Positions 1-8,926 of a stretch of 64,000 nucleotides of DNA are shown here, in pieces. The DNA is from Paracoccus sp. S1E-3 (GTDB lineage: Bacteria > Pseudomonadota > Alphaproteobacteria > Rhodobacterales > Rhodobacteraceae): contig NZ_JACEMU010000005.1 in the NCBI RefSeq assembly GCF_013868135.1, forward strand, positions 1-64,000, given 5' to 3'. Every line of letters begins with the position of its first letter. The first letter of the stretch is position 1. The notes beneath the pieces are model-generated. The model was given only the letters and a program-made list of their open reading frames with translations, was not told where the DNA came from and did no database searches. The translations under genes and the position numbers were made by a program.

Positions 1-6
1 CCGCCA

Positions 7-1137
7 TCAATACACCACCACCGAGCGGATGGATTCGCCCGAATGCATCAGGTCGAAGCCCTTGTTGATGTCTTCCAGCTTCAGCGTGTGGGTGATCATC
101 GGGTCGATCTCGATCTTGTGGTCCATATACCAGTCGACCAGCGTCGGCACATCGGTGCGGCCGCGCGCGCCGCCGAAGGCGGTGCCTTTCCACACCCGGC
201 CGGTGACCAGCTGGAACGGCCGGGTGCTGATCTCGGCCCCCGCCGGCGCCACACCGATCACCACCGAGACCCCCCAGCCGCGATGGGTGCATTCCAGCGC
301 GTCGCGCATCACCTTCACGTTGCCGGTGCAGTCGAAGCTGTAATCCGCGCCACCGATCTGGTCGAAGGGCGTCTTGGTCAGATCGACGATCGCCTGCACG
401 ACCGAGCCCTCGATTTCCTTGGGATTGATGAAATGGGTCATGCCGAAACGCTCGCCCCATTCCTTCTTGTCGTTGTTCAGGTCCACGCCGATGATCATGT
501 CGGCCCCGGCCATCTTCAGCCCTTGAATGACGTTCAGCCCGATGCCGCCCAGACCGAAGACCACCGCCTTGGCGCCGATCTCGACCTTGGCGGTGTTGAT
601 GACCGCCCCAATGCCGGTGGTGACGCCGCAGCCGATATAGAAGATCTTGTCGAAAGGCGCGTCGTCGCGCACCTTGGCCAGCGCGATTTCCGGCATCACC
701 GTGTGGTTGGCGAAGGTCGAGCAGCCCATGTAGTGATAGATCGGCGTGCCATCCAGCATCGAGAACCGCGTCGTGCCGTCGGGCATCAGCCCCTGGCCCT
801 GGGTCGACCGGATCGCCGTGCACAGGTTGGTCTTGCGCGACAGGCAGGACGGGCATTGCCGGCATTCGGGCGTATAAAGCGGGATCACGTGATCGCCCGG
901 CTTCAGCGAGGTGACGCCCTCGCCCACCTCCAGCACCACGCCCGCGCCCTCATGCCCGAGGATCGAGGGGAAGATGCCCTCGGGATCGGCGCCGGACAGG
1001 GTGAATTCATCGGTGTGGCAGATGCCCGTCGCCTTGATCTCGACCAGAACCTCGCCCTTCTTCGGGCCCTCGAGGTTCACCTCCATGACGGTCAGCGGCT
1101 TGCCGGGCTCCAGGGCGACTGCGGCGCGGGTTCTCAT
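7..1137 (-). CDS. flhA: S-(hydroxymethyl)glutathione dehydrogenase (class III alcohol dehydrogenase)
   Basis: A 376-residue cytoplasmic zinc enzyme that oxidises S-hydroxymethylglutathione, the adduct of formaldehyde and glutathione, to S-formylglutathione with NAD+. The N-terminal GroES-like fold has the catalytic-zinc motif [12 protein letters not shown] and GHEGAGVV, a structural-zinc cysteine cluster [16 protein letters not shown], and the Rossmann glycine motif [12 protein letters not shown]. Length and sequence are typical of the class III family. The ATG at 1137 is chosen because AAGGAG lies 7 bases upstream; a TTG further out has no such site. Its position beside flhS and flhR matches the methylotrophy locus of Paracoccus denitrificans, so control by FlhSR is likely but inferred. 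Confidence 0.95.
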   Translation of the reverse strand: MRTRAAVALEPGKPLTVMEVNLEGPKKGEVLVEIKATGICHTDEFTLSGADPEGIFPSILGHEGAGVVLEVGEGVTSLKPGDHVIPLYTPECRQCPSCLSRKTNLCTAIRSTQGQGLMPDGTTRFSMLDGTPIYHYMGCSTFANHTVMPEIALAKVRDDAPFDKIFYIGCGVTTGIGAVINTAKVEIGAKAVVFGLGGIGLNVIQGLKMAGADMIIGVDLNNDKKEWGERFGMTHFINPKEIEGSVVQAIVDLTKTPFDQIGGADYSFDCTGNVKVMRDALECTHRGWGVSVVIGVAPAGAEISTRPFQLVTGRVWKGTAFGGARGRTDVPTLVDWYMDHKIEIDPMITHTLKLEDINKGFDLMHSGESIRSVVVY

Positions 1138-1278
1138 CTGGATTCTCCTTGTTTTCAATCTCGAAACAGGCTGTCGGCCATCGGGGGTTGGGCCGCGCCG
1201 GAAGGGGCCGGTCTTACCTGTTGCTAACCTAGTTTCGCAGGGCAGAGAGGCGCAATCAGACCAAGGTTGGAGAAGCGG

Positions 1279-1881
1279 TCAACCCTCCTGTTTTTCCGGC
1301 GACAATACCGCCGGTTGGCCGTCCAGCCGAAGCTTGGTGGCGGAGAGCGCTTCCGCCTCGGTCTGGTCGTGCGTGACCAGCAGCAATCCCGCACCGCTGC
1401 GTTCCAGAAGCCTGTCGGTCAGCGTCAGCATCCGGTCGCGGGTTTCGGGGTCGAGCGAGGCGAAAGGCTCGTCCATGACCAGCACGTCCGGCCCCGCCGC
1501 GAAGGCCCGCGCGAGCGCCAGCCGGCGCTGCTGTCCCAGCGAGAGTTGGCGCGGGAAATGGCTTTCGAGACCGGCGAGCCCGACAGCGCCCAGCCAGTCG
1601 CGGGCGACCGCATCCGGCGCCCCGGTAACGAGGGTCAGGTTCGACAGCGCGTCACGCCAGGGCAGCAGGGTGGGTTCCTGAAAGACGACCGCCAGCCGGG
1701 TGTCGCCCTGCCGGTGCAGATCCGCCGCATCATCCAGTCCGGTGACGATCCGCAGCAGGGTGGATTTGCCGATACCCGACGGCCCCAGCACCGCGAGCCT
1801 TCGGCCCGGCGCAAGCTCCAGCGTGACCGGGCCGAGGACCTGATGCGGCCCGAAGGCCTTGCCCGAGAGTTCAATTCTCAT
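1279..1881 (-). CDS. ABC transporter ATP-binding protein (nitrate/sulfonate/taurine type)
   Basis: The 200-residue ATPase subunit of an importer. Walker A is GPSGIGKST near residues 33-41, the signature is LSLGQQRRLALARA and Walker B is VLVMDEPFASLD, followed by a switch histidine in LLVTHDQTEAEAL. It is about 40 residues shorter than the usual SsuB/TauB proteins, being compact at the C-terminus. It starts inside the 3' end of the permease gene (11-base overlap), so the two are surely co-translated. The substrate is unknown. The position between flhA and flhS suggests a role in methylotrophy or quinoprotein function, for example uptake of a substrate, cofactor or metal ligand, which is inference. 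Confidence 0.9.
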   Translation of the reverse strand: MRIELSGKAFGPHQVLGPVTLELAPGRRLAVLGPSGIGKSTLLRIVTGLDDAADLHRQGDTRLAVVFQEPTLLPWRDALSNLTLVTGAPDAVARDWLGAVGLAGLESHFPRQLSLGQQRRLALARAFAAGPDVLVMDEPFASLDPETRDRMLTLTDRLLERSGAGLLLVTHDQTEAEALSATKLRLDGQPAVLSPEKQEG

Positions 1882-2668
1882 CGCGACGCCAGCGGTTCGC
1901 CCGCCGCTCCCATGGCCGCAGGATCACATAGTCGATGGTCAGCATGACGATGACAAAGCTCAGCGACCAGGCCATCACCTGCGCCACATCGAACATCTGG
2001 AAATACATATGCAGTTTGAAGCCGACGCCGTTGGAGCGGCCAAGAAACTCGACCACCAGCACGATCTTCCAGATCAGCGCGATACCGACCCGCGCGGCCG
2101 AGGCGAAATGGGGCGCAAGCTGCGGCAGGATCACATGGCGCAGACGGTCCAGCGGGCGCATGTGATAGGCCCGCGCCATGTCGTCCAGATCCGGCCGAAG
2201 CGCGCGGGTGCCGTCGCGCATGATGACGGCGACCAGCGGGATCTTGTTGATGGCCACGGCCATGATCGCGGCGACCTCGTTAAGGCCGATCCAGATATAG
2301 CAGAGCACGATCACCACCAGCGCCGGGATGTTCAGGGTCATCACCAATATCGGGTTCAGCCACGCGTCGGCCTTGGCCGAACGACCCAGCCACAGTCCGA
2401 TCACCGCGCCAACGCCCATGGCCAGAACGAAGCTGGCCGCGACCCGGAACAGCGTCATGCCGGTCTGAAACCACAGATCGCCCGAAACCGCCGCCCGCCA
2501 GATCAGCCGCGCGACCGTCCACGGCGCCGGCAGGGTGCGCGGCGTATCGACCAGAACCGCAAGCACCGCCCAACCAAGAACGATCGCCGCCACCGAGGCC
2601 AGCGCCGGCAGCCAGACCGGCACCCCTGCGGCCCGGCGCGCGCTGAAGATCGCTCTGGTCATGCTCAT
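1871..2668 (-). CDS. ABC transporter permease (BPD_transp_1, nitrate/taurine type)
   Basis: A 265-residue inner-membrane subunit with about six hydrophobic segments. The cytoplasmic coupling (EAA) loop is recognisable as DDMARAYHMRPLDRLRHVIL followed by PQLAP around residues 150-175. It resembles SsuC/TauC permeases that work with NMT1/THI5-like binding proteins, which fits the neighbouring substrate-binding gene. An ATG six bases further in (2662) is equally possible as the start because the ribosome binding site is weak. It is the middle gene of a binding protein, permease, ATPase operon read leftwards. Confidence 0.88.
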   Translation of the reverse strand: MSMTRAIFSARRAAGVPVWLPALASVAAIVLGWAVLAVLVDTPRTLPAPWTVARLIWRAAVSGDLWFQTGMTLFRVAASFVLAMGVGAVIGLWLGRSAKADAWLNPILVMTLNIPALVVIVLCYIWIGLNEVAAIMAVAINKIPLVAVIMRDGTRALRPDLDDMARAYHMRPLDRLRHVILPQLAPHFASAARVGIALIWKIVLVVEFLGRSNGVGFKLHMYFQMFDVAQVMAWSLSFVIVMLTIDYVILRPWERRANRWRRDEN

Positions 2669-2744
2669 GGCCTGCTGCTGGGTGAACCCATTTCATGCCG
2701 CGCCGCAGGTCGCCGCGCAAGCGGATGGCTCGGGCGTGGTGCGA

Positions 2745-3716
2745 TCACGGCTGCCAGAACAGACCCTCGGGCAGCGCCGGCAGGCCGCCGGTCAGTTCCT
2801 CGCCGCCCAGCTCTGCCATCACCTTGAACATGGCGTCGGCCCCCGCCACATCGACCGGCCCGGAGGGCGGGATTCCGGCGCGCCAGCCATCGCGCAGCGC
2901 CACGAATTCGGCGTCGTCCGCGGCATTCATGATCGGACGCAACTCGTCCCAGACCGCATCGTCCGAACCGAGTTTCTGCTTGGTTTCTCCAACCGCCTTG
3001 GCGAAAGCGACGGCCAGATCTCGATTTTCGGCAATCCAGGCTTCCGACAGGACATAACCGAGCAATGGCGTGCGTGGATCGAGGCCCAGATCCTTAGCCG
3101 CGTCCGAGACCGAGATCACTTCGCGCATGCCCGCCGCCTTCATCTTGGCCATGAAGTGCCAGAAGTTGATCGCACCGTCGACTTCACCCGAAAGCGCGGC
3201 CTGCATGATCAGGGGCGGCGCGCCGAAAACCTGTTCGGTGACCGCGGCCAGATCCTCGCCATTGGTCTTGCGGTTCCATGCGCGCAGGATCAGCCATGAT
3301 TTGTCGACGGGACCGCCGGCGATGCCGATCTTCTTGCCCTTCAGATCGGCCAGCGACTGGACCGGACTGTCGGCGCCGACCAGCACTCCGCCGACCGCCG
3401 TCGAATAGGGCAGAAACACGAAATCGCTGCCGGCGGCGCGCTGCTGGGCCACCCAGAGCAGATCCGAGACGATCGCATCCACCGCGCCCCCCTGCATGGC
3501 CACCTGCGTCGCCGGATTGCCGGCAAACTCGGTCGTCTGCAGGTCGAAGCCGTTCTCGCGATCGATTCCGAGATCCTGCATCACCTGTAATTCCCACATC
3601 ACCGTGCCACCGGCCAATGTGCCGACATTGATCGCCTTCTCCTGCGCGACAGCCGTATCAGCGAACGATGCCGCCGCCAAAGCCAGCACCGTGGCAAATC
3701 TGCGAAGGAATGTCAT
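2745..3716 (-). CDS. ABC transporter substrate-binding protein, NMT1/THI5-like, periplasmic
   Basis: A 323-residue secreted binding protein. The first 25 residues form a signal peptide (TFLRRFATVLALAAASFA, then AQE at the cut). The mature part looks like the NitT/TauT, NMT1 family: an early INVGTLAGG strand, FAGNPATQVAMQGGAVDA, and the hinge segment LADLKGKKIGIAGGPVDKS. The start at 3716 has GGGAGG just upstream; the reading frame is open for another 73 codons upstream, but that stretch has no signal peptide and no homologous look. It heads the three-gene importer operon. The ligand cannot be read from the sequence; methylotroph clusters often carry such a transporter beside flhSR. Confidence 0.88.
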   Translation of the reverse strand: MTFLRRFATVLALAAASFADTAVAQEKAINVGTLAGGTVMWELQVMQDLGIDRENGFDLQTTEFAGNPATQVAMQGGAVDAIVSDLLWVAQQRAAGSDFVFLPYSTAVGGVLVGADSPVQSLADLKGKKIGIAGGPVDKSWLILRAWNRKTNGEDLAAVTEQVFGAPPLIMQAALSGEVDGAINFWHFMAKMKAAGMREVISVSDAAKDLGLDPRTPLLGYVLSEAWIAENRDLAVAFAKAVGETKQKLGSDDAVWDELRPIMNAADDAEFVALRDGWRAGIPPSGPVDVAGADAMFKVMAELGGEELTGGLPALPEGLFWQP

Positions 3717-3789
3717 GCGCTCCCTCCCGAAGCCTTGTTCGATCAGGCTGGCATGAAGCCGCACGCACCAAAATGCGACTTTGGTCTGA

Positions 3790-4152
3790 TCAGAAGCAGA
3801 CCAGCTCGGCCTCGGCATCGGCGCTGCGCAATTTGTCGACAGCGGCCGAGAGCATCCCCGCGCCTCGATACATGGACGCCCTGTCCCCCGGCACCTGCTG
3901 CATGCGCAAGACGGTCTCGCCCGCGACATAGTCATCGAAGGAAATCAGCGCACCGATCTCGTCGATCTTGCAGGAGCATCGGCGCAGGTTCTCGGGGGAA
4001 TGTCCGTTCGCCTCCATGCAGAGCAGAACGAAGCGGACCCGATCCTCGGTCGGAAAGTCGTTCGCGGACACCGCTGTCTGGGCGCTGGCCGGCAGCGCCA
4101 GCACGGTGATGATGGCGGCGTGAAAGGCCGCGAGCGGTCGAAAATCAGTCAT
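3790..4152 (-). CDS. Exported protein of unknown function with clustered cysteines
   Basis: A 120-residue protein with an N-terminal signal peptide ending near ALPASAQ. The mature part has a conserved-looking cysteine group, LLCMEANG followed about ten residues later by RRCSCKID, and a C-terminal CF. This suggests disulfides or metal/heme contact, but no CXXCH is present. The start overlaps the stop of the upstream exported gene by four bases (ATGA), so the pair is translationally coupled. I do not recognise the family by name. The context, downstream of flhS and upstream of the importer, points to a periplasmic accessory role in methanol or formaldehyde metabolism. Confidence 0.75.
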   Translation of the reverse strand: MTDFRPLAAFHAAIITVLALPASAQTAVSANDFPTEDRVRFVLLCMEANGHSPENLRRCSCKIDEIGALISFDDYVAGETVLRMQQVPGDRASMYRGAGMLSAAVDKLRSADAEAELVCF

Positions 4153-4778
4153 TGTCCATTCTCTCCCGCGACCGGATTCAGCGTCAGGTCAAGGACATAG
4201 GGGCGGCCGGTGGGCGTTTGATCGCCGGTCTCGGCCCGCAGGTGCCGGATTGGATCGGTAGGATCGGGGCCAAGGTCGAAGCGCAGCGACAAACTGGCGA
4301 AGCCACCCATGCGCGCCGCATTTTCGTCATCCGCAAAGGGCGTCAGAACGACCGCAACCCCTTCAGGCGCCCGCGTGACCTGGGCGCCCGCCCCCATACC
4401 GTCGCGTATCCGGTTGCGGATATAGAAAGGGCTGCCGCCGGTCATCCGCGCCATGTCGCGTGTCAGCGCCTCAAGGAAATAGACCACCACCGGATCGCCG
4501 GCCGAGATCGGAAACCGGCTTAGGGGGCGCGTTGCCGCATCATTGCGTTCCGACATCTGAAGGATCTGGCTGCCGTCCGCATCGGTCCGCGGTTCCAGCA
4601 ACAGCTCGCTCTGCGTTGCGCCCGCATCACTGTCACGACTGATCCGCCAGACCAGCCCGGTCGCCGGGGGGTCCCACGGCGCGCGGTCAGCGAAGACGAG
4701 ATCACTCGCCTCGGAAGTCCAGGCGGCGACCGGCAGGACGAGCGCCAGAAGCACCCAGATCATTCGCGGCAAGGACAT
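4149..4778 (-). CDS. Exported protein of unknown function
   Basis: A 209-residue protein with a signal peptide (PRMIWVLLALVLPVAAWTS). The mature domain is predicted mostly beta, with no cysteines and no catalytic motif that I can name; segments such as YFLEALTRDMARMTGG and VLDLTLNPVAGENGQ are distinctive. It starts with ATG preceded by AGGTGA and lies six bases downstream of flhS, with its stop overlapping the start of the next exported gene. It is therefore part of the flhR-FIST-flhS transcript or its extension. A periplasmic partner of the quinoprotein system is the most reasonable guess. Confidence 0.72.
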   Translation of the reverse strand: MSLPRMIWVLLALVLPVAAWTSEASDLVFADRAPWDPPATGLVWRISRDSDAGATQSELLLEPRTDADGSQILQMSERNDAATRPLSRFPISAGDPVVVYFLEALTRDMARMTGGSPFYIRNRIRDGMGAGAQVTRAPEGVAVVLTPFADDENAARMGGFASLSLRFDLGPDPTDPIRHLRAETGDQTPTGRPYVLDLTLNPVAGENGQ

Positions 4779-4784
4779 CAGCGT

Positions 4785-6125
4785 TCACCTCTGTTCACGG
4801 ACAGCATTTTCAAGGGCCGCGCGCAACTGCGTCACGGAGATCGGCTTGGCATGGGCGGGAATACCCAGATCGGCGCAGGCCTCGACCGTGGCGTCATCCA
4901 GCCTGGCGGTGACGATAACCCCCGGCACCACGCCGAATTTGTTACGCAGCCCCGCGATCGCCAGCAGGCCGGTATCGCCGTAGCCGAGGTTATAATCGGC
5001 GATGATCACATCGGGCGCCGGGGCCGGATCAGCAAGGGCATCCGCGCTGGAGCCGAAGCTTGCGACCCGCATCCCGAACGAATCGGCAAGCAGATGTTCG
5101 TAGGCATGGCGCAATCCGGCATCATCCTCGATCAGCATGACCGTCAATCCGCCCAGCCCTTCCGGGACCGGCGCGGCGTCGGCGCTCGCCGTCTCGAAGA
5201 TTTCGCGTTCGTCGGCCAGCGGCAGCCCGATGCGGAACATCGTGCCGCGTCCGGGGCGGGATTTCATCTCGATCGGATAGCCAAGGCGCCCGCAGGCCCG
5301 GCGGACGATTGACAGCCCCAGTCCCATACCGCTCACGCCGTCATTCGGCAGCCGCTGGAATTCGTCGAAGATCCGGCTGCGGTCGGCTTCGGCGATTCCC
5401 ACGCCGGTGTCATGCACCTCCATCCAGATCCGGTCGCCATCGTGCCGAACGCCCAGCAGGACCTTTCCGGCGGGGGTGTATTTTATCGCGTTGGACAGAA
5501 GGTTCTGCGCTATCCGCCGCAGATAGACCATATCGCTTTCGACCGTTGCCGAGCTTGTGGCGACCTTCAGTTGCAACCCCTTGGCCGCCGCGATCGGTCC
5601 GAACTCATCCGCCAGCCGTCCGAACATCTCGCCCATCGCGACGGGCTGAAGGTTGAACCGGATCCGGCTGGAATCGAGCCGCGCGATCTCCATGACCGAT
5701 TGCATCAGCTCCTCGACCGAGGCGAAAGCGCTGCCGAGCCGCGTCAGAAGGCCCCGCTGCTGCGGGGACAGCGGCGTATCGCCCAATGTCTCCAGATACA
5801 GTTTGGCCGCGGCAATGGGTTGGATCAGGTCATGGCTTGCGGCACGCAGGAAGCGTGTCTTGGACCGGTTCGCCTGTTCGGCCGCGGCACGGGCCAAAGC
5901 AAGTTCCTGATTTCGGTCGCTGAGGTTCTGCAACGCCTTTTCAAGGTCCCGGTTGCGCGCCGCGACCTCCTTTTCCAGCGCCGCTGCCGCCTGAAAAACC
6001 GCCCATGCCGAGCCTCGCCGACTTTCGATCCGGGAAAGCCGGTCCAGCAACACTTCGTTGATGCGCTCCAGCTTCTGCTGACGGCGGGTGGCATCGTCTT
6101 CGTCACGCAGCACGGTCGTCACCAT
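4785..6125 (-). CDS. flhS: Hybrid sensor histidine kinase FlhS
   Basis: A 446-residue soluble sensor kinase without membrane segments. Residues 45-90 form a coiled coil, then the H-box FLRAASHDLIQPIAAAKLY carries the phospho-accepting His98. The ATPase domain shows the N-box QNLLSNAIKYTPAG, the G1 box HDTGVGI and the G2 box GMGLGLSIVRRACG. A receiver domain follows from about residue 328 (VMLIEDDAG, phosphorylatable Asp in IIADYNLG). It overlaps the FIST gene by 23 bases and sits two genes from flhR. In Paracoccus denitrificans FlhSR controls methanol, methylamine and formaldehyde oxidation genes; the same role is inferred here. The start has AAAGG seven bases upstream. Confidence 0.9.
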   Translation of the reverse strand: MVTTVLRDEDDATRRQQKLERINEVLLDRLSRIESRRGSAWAVFQAAAALEKEVAARNRDLEKALQNLSDRNQELALARAAAEQANRSKTRFLRAASHDLIQPIAAAKLYLETLGDTPLSPQQRGLLTRLGSAFASVEELMQSVMEIARLDSSRIRFNLQPVAMGEMFGRLADEFGPIAAAKGLQLKVATSSATVESDMVYLRRIAQNLLSNAIKYTPAGKVLLGVRHDGDRIWMEVHDTGVGIAEADRSRIFDEFQRLPNDGVSGMGLGLSIVRRACGRLGYPIEMKSRPGRGTMFRIGLPLADEREIFETASADAAPVPEGLGGLTVMLIEDDAGLRHAYEHLLADSFGMRVASFGSSADALADPAPAPDVIIADYNLGYGDTGLLAIAGLRNKFGVVPGVIVTARLDDATVEACADLGIPAHAKPISVTQLRAALENAVREQR

Positions 6126-7296
6126 CCGCAGCCTTTCCCCCTGGCGGCATGAACGCCAGTCCCACGAAGGTCTGGTTCACGTGCAAACCTCCATGCTGCT
6201 CGCCCAGCGTATTGAACCCAACGATGCGATAGCGGCCGAAAAGCTCGGCCAGTTCCGACGCATGACGGCTTTTTTCGACCGCCAGCCGACGCAGGATGCA
6301 GTCGAAGCCGAGCACCAGTTCGGGAAGCTGCGGCAGCTCCGAAAATGCCGCATCCATATCATCGAAGATATCGTCACTCGCTTCCCCCAGCGTCAGCAGG
6401 CTGCCCGGCTCGACCGCCGACATCAGTTCCAGCCCCCCATCGGCACGGACCCCGGCGATGGCGCGGACATGATACTGATCGGCGATGTGAAGCAGCAACG
6501 GATAACGGGCAAACAGCATCGGCGAAAGCGAGGCGCGCGGCACGCCGATCAGCCGCGCATATTCCTCCGCCGCCGGTTCGTCGTTCAGCCGCATGATGTT
6601 GCGGTCGCTGTCATTGGTTGCCGTGACGACCATACGCTGCGATGTCGGCGTGAAATGCGAGAAGACGACCTCGCGCACGTGAAGGTCGGTTTCCACCATG
6701 CAGAGCAGGGCCGAGTCCCGCAGCAGCTGCCTATCCAGCACCATGCAGGCCGCACTGGAATCGCCCATGTCGCCGACCGTCCCGCCCACCACATTCAGCC
6801 ACGGCAGCGAGGCATCCAGCGTCGCGATCACCACCTCCTCCTGCCCGGCATCGGATTGCGTCAGAAGGATGCCGAAGCTGTTGCGCGCCGGGTCGGCGGA
6901 AAAATCTCTCGCGGCTTGGCGCAGCCGGTCCATCCATTCGGTCACCGGCAGGCGTGAGACGTCGGAAAGCTCGACCACGCTGGCCCGGAAGCTGACCTGC
7001 GGAAACATCACCGCGACCGAGCGGTCGTGCAGATAGCCGCCGTGATGGAACTCGCCCATCGATGAGCAGGCGATCAGTCTGCAACCTTCGGGCAAACGCG
7101 GTAACAGGCCATCGGCGATCGCCTGCAGGCGTGGCGCGGCCGAAACGAACAGCAATACCAGTATCGGCCTGATCGCCCCTGCGGCGGCGTCCAGCTCGGC
7201 GATGGCGGCGGCAGCATCCTCGGTGGCAAAAGACAGGCTCACCGGCGCGGCATGCCCCGGTCCGAATCCCGGTTTCGAGAGCGCCCCCTCCGCCAT
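6103..7296 (-). CDS. FIST-domain signal-sensing protein between flhR and flhS
   Basis: A 397-residue cytoplasmic protein with a FIST N domain (CRLIACSSMGEFHHGGYLHD, VVGGTVGDMGD) and a FIST C domain (FARYPLLLHIADQYHVRAI, IVGFNTLGEQHGGLHVNQTF). FIST proteins are thought to bind small ligands and to feed two-component or chemotaxis proteins. The gene begins three bases after the flhR stop and overlaps flhS by 23 bases, so it is made together with both. It could provide the sensory input that the kinase itself lacks, since FlhS has only a coiled coil in front of its kinase core. That partnership is an inference from context. Confidence 0.88.
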   Translation of the reverse strand: MAEGALSKPGFGPGHAAPVSLSFATEDAAAAIAELDAAAGAIRPILVLLFVSAAPRLQAIADGLLPRLPEGCRLIACSSMGEFHHGGYLHDRSVAVMFPQVSFRASVVELSDVSRLPVTEWMDRLRQAARDFSADPARNSFGILLTQSDAGQEEVVIATLDASLPWLNVVGGTVGDMGDSSAACMVLDRQLLRDSALLCMVETDLHVREVVFSHFTPTSQRMVVTATNDSDRNIMRLNDEPAAEEYARLIGVPRASLSPMLFARYPLLLHIADQYHVRAIAGVRADGGLELMSAVEPGSLLTLGEASDDIFDDMDAAFSELPQLPELVLGFDCILRRLAVEKSRHASELAELFGRYRIVGFNTLGEQHGGLHVNQTFVGLAFMPPGGKAADGDDRAA

Positions 7297-7299
7297 GGC

Positions 7300-7995
7300 T
7301 CAGGTATCGTTGAAAAGCTGCGCGATATTGGCCAGCCGGACCGCCTGCGTCCGACGGCGCACGTCGATCTTTGACATGATGGCGGTCAGATGCGTCTTGA
7401 CCGTCGCCTCGGCGATAGAAAGGTCGTAGGAAATCTCCTTGTTTGCCTTGCCCATGCAGACCTCGCGCAGAATCCGCAACTGCTGCGGCGTCAGCGTTGC
7501 GAAACGGCGGATGATGTCGCCGCGCTCCTCGTCATTCTCGTCGCGCGCATCGGGGTCGTAGTTATCGGGCACCACCATCTCGCCGCTCCAGATACGCTGC
7601 AGCGCCGAGACCAGTTCGTCCCGCGGCAATGTCTTGGCCAGAAAGCCATTCGCACCGGCGGTGATCGCGTCGCCGATCACCCCCGGATCGCGATCGGCCG
7701 AGATCAGCGTGATCGGGGTCGACGGCAGAAGCCGGCGCAGGGTAACGACGCCTTCGATCCCTTTCGCGTCGGGCAGATTGACATCCAGAATGACCGCGTC
7801 TGGCGAAGCGACGGCGATCCGCAGGCAGGCGTCCTGCAGGCTGCGCTCGGTCGCGACGGATTTCAGCCCCAGAGACACCTGCAGCGTCAAGGCCAGCGCG
7901 TCACACATCAGCGGATGATCGTCGACGATCAGCAGCGACCGGACCACCGCCGAGGCGCCCGAACGACGCTCTTTCGACATTGCTGAATCAGGCAT
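7300..7995 (-). CDS. flhR: LuxR/NarL-type response regulator FlhR
   Basis: A 231-residue DNA-binding response regulator. The receiver shows the acidic pair in LLIVDDHPLM, the phosphorylated Asp in AVILDVNLPD and the conserved Thr/Lys region LISADRD ... FLAKTLP. The C-terminal LuxR helix-turn-helix is LTPQQLRILREVCMGKANKE with SIAEATVKTHLTAIMSKI. The ATG at 7995 is chosen because AGGAGA lies seven bases upstream; the next ATG outwards is too close to it. It is first in the operon flhR - FIST - flhS. Role by analogy with Paracoccus denitrificans: activator of the methanol and formaldehyde oxidation regulon. Confidence 0.9.
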   Translation of the reverse strand: MPDSAMSKERRSGASAVVRSLLIVDDHPLMCDALALTLQVSLGLKSVATERSLQDACLRIAVASPDAVILDVNLPDAKGIEGVVTLRRLLPSTPITLISADRDPGVIGDAITAGANGFLAKTLPRDELVSALQRIWSGEMVVPDNYDPDARDENDEERGDIIRRFATLTPQQLRILREVCMGKANKEISYDLSIAEATVKTHLTAIMSKIDVRRRTQAVRLANIAQLFNDT

Positions 7996-8032
7996 GGGCA
8001 TTTCTCCTGTCGTCCCTCGGGGGCGCTTCGGC

Positions 8033-8815
8033 TTATCCCGTGGCCCCCACCGAAAGGACCTGATCGAACACTGCGCCGTCAATATCGGTCGCATGCACCG
8101 TCAATGGCGCCAGCGAGGGCTGGTGCGCGAAGCGGAAAACGGGATTTTCGGATATCGAGATTCCCCCTTCCATGGTGAACAAAGATTCGCCGTCCTGCGT
8201 CACCTCGACTGTATCGATAAAACGGGCGGGAATGTTCAGCAATGTGACCTGATCGCGCTGAAATCCCGAGAAATTCGGATGGCGGATCATCAGCGTGCTG
8301 ATCTGACGCCCGGCCTCGTCGATCGTCTTCAGCCGCATCTCGCCCGCATCGGCGAGGGCGTCGGGACCAGAGCCCGCGGGCGCCGCGCATCCCCCGGACG
8401 CCTTCACGAAGCGGCCCGCCATGACTGACCGGCCATCGTCCAGATAGGCGATGGCGCGCAGGTTCGAATAGGCGTCGACCCTGACCCGGATCTCGAAATC
8501 CAGTGGCATCATGCGCTCGCCAAAGGTGAATGTCGCCACGACGGGGGATGGGTTCTGATCGACGACGACGATCAGCCTGCGGATCGCCGGCGCCCCCTCG
8601 GGCTGGGTTATGCGCACCGGGACCAGCGCTGGATTGGTGGCGCGCGCGGGTGCATCCAGCACCATCACGCCGGCGGCGTCGGCCGGATCGGTATCCTGCT
8701 CGATAACGTCATACCGCAGAGCTTCCCAGGTTTCGGAAGGCTGCATCGGATTGTCCTGAGCAGCAGCCGCCAGCCCCGAAAGCATCAGCACCGCCGCGAC
8801 GAATAGCAGTCTCAT
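8033..8815 (-). CDS. Quinoprotein dehydrogenase-associated SoxYZ-like carrier
   Basis: A 260-residue periplasmic protein with a signal peptide (RLLFVAAVLMLSGLAAAA). The first half resembles SoxY (TWEALRYDVI, RRLIVVVDQNPSPVVATFTF) and the second half resembles SoxZ (MRLKTIDEAGRQISTLMIRH, HPNFSGFQRDQ). It lacks the GGCGG carrier-cysteine tail of genuine SoxY, although a GGCAAP segment occurs in the linker near residue 150. Such fused SoxYZ-like proteins are known to travel with PQQ-dependent dehydrogenase loci rather than with thiosulfate oxidation. It is transcribed away from the zinc metallohydrolase gene. ATG 8815 follows a purine-rich AGAGGAAG; another ATG lies 7 codons upstream. Confidence 0.85.
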   Translation of the reverse strand: MRLLFVAAVLMLSGLAAAAQDNPMQPSETWEALRYDVIEQDTDPADAAGVMVLDAPARATNPALVPVRITQPEGAPAIRRLIVVVDQNPSPVVATFTFGERMMPLDFEIRVRVDAYSNLRAIAYLDDGRSVMAGRFVKASGGCAAPAGSGPDALADAGEMRLKTIDEAGRQISTLMIRHPNFSGFQRDQVTLLNIPARFIDTVEVTQDGESLFTMEGGISISENPVFRFAHQPSLAPLTVHATDIDGAVFDQVLSVGATG

Positions 8816-8880
8816 CTTCCTCTTCCCCCCGGGCATGTTGGAACAACCGTCTGTCATCGTCCATAGTCCGAAAGTATGAA

Positions 8881-8908
8881 TTCGACTGCCCCGTCGCGAT
8901 GCTAGGCT
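8881..8908 (+). promoter_or_regulatory. Possible promoter for the zinc metallohydrolase gene
   Basis: In the 111-base gap between the divergent SoxYZ-like and metallohydrolase genes, TTCGAC (8881-8886) and TAGGCT (8903-8908) are 16 bases apart and sit shortly before the AAGGAGGAG ribosome binding site. This is only a consensus-like match; no activator site was recognised. Confidence 0.3.
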
Positions 8909-8926
8909 GCCTGAAAAGGAGGAGAC

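Noticed and set aside
43..1227. Long open frame of 394 codons on the + strand over flhA
   Set aside because: It is the antisense shadow of the strongly conserved flhA gene in high-GC DNA and has a His/Arg/Asp-heavy composition without any domain.
8033..8815. True SoxYZ thiosulfate-oxidation carrier
   Set aside because: The carrier cysteine motif GGCGG at the end of SoxY is missing and no other sox genes are nearby; the context is quinoprotein metabolism.
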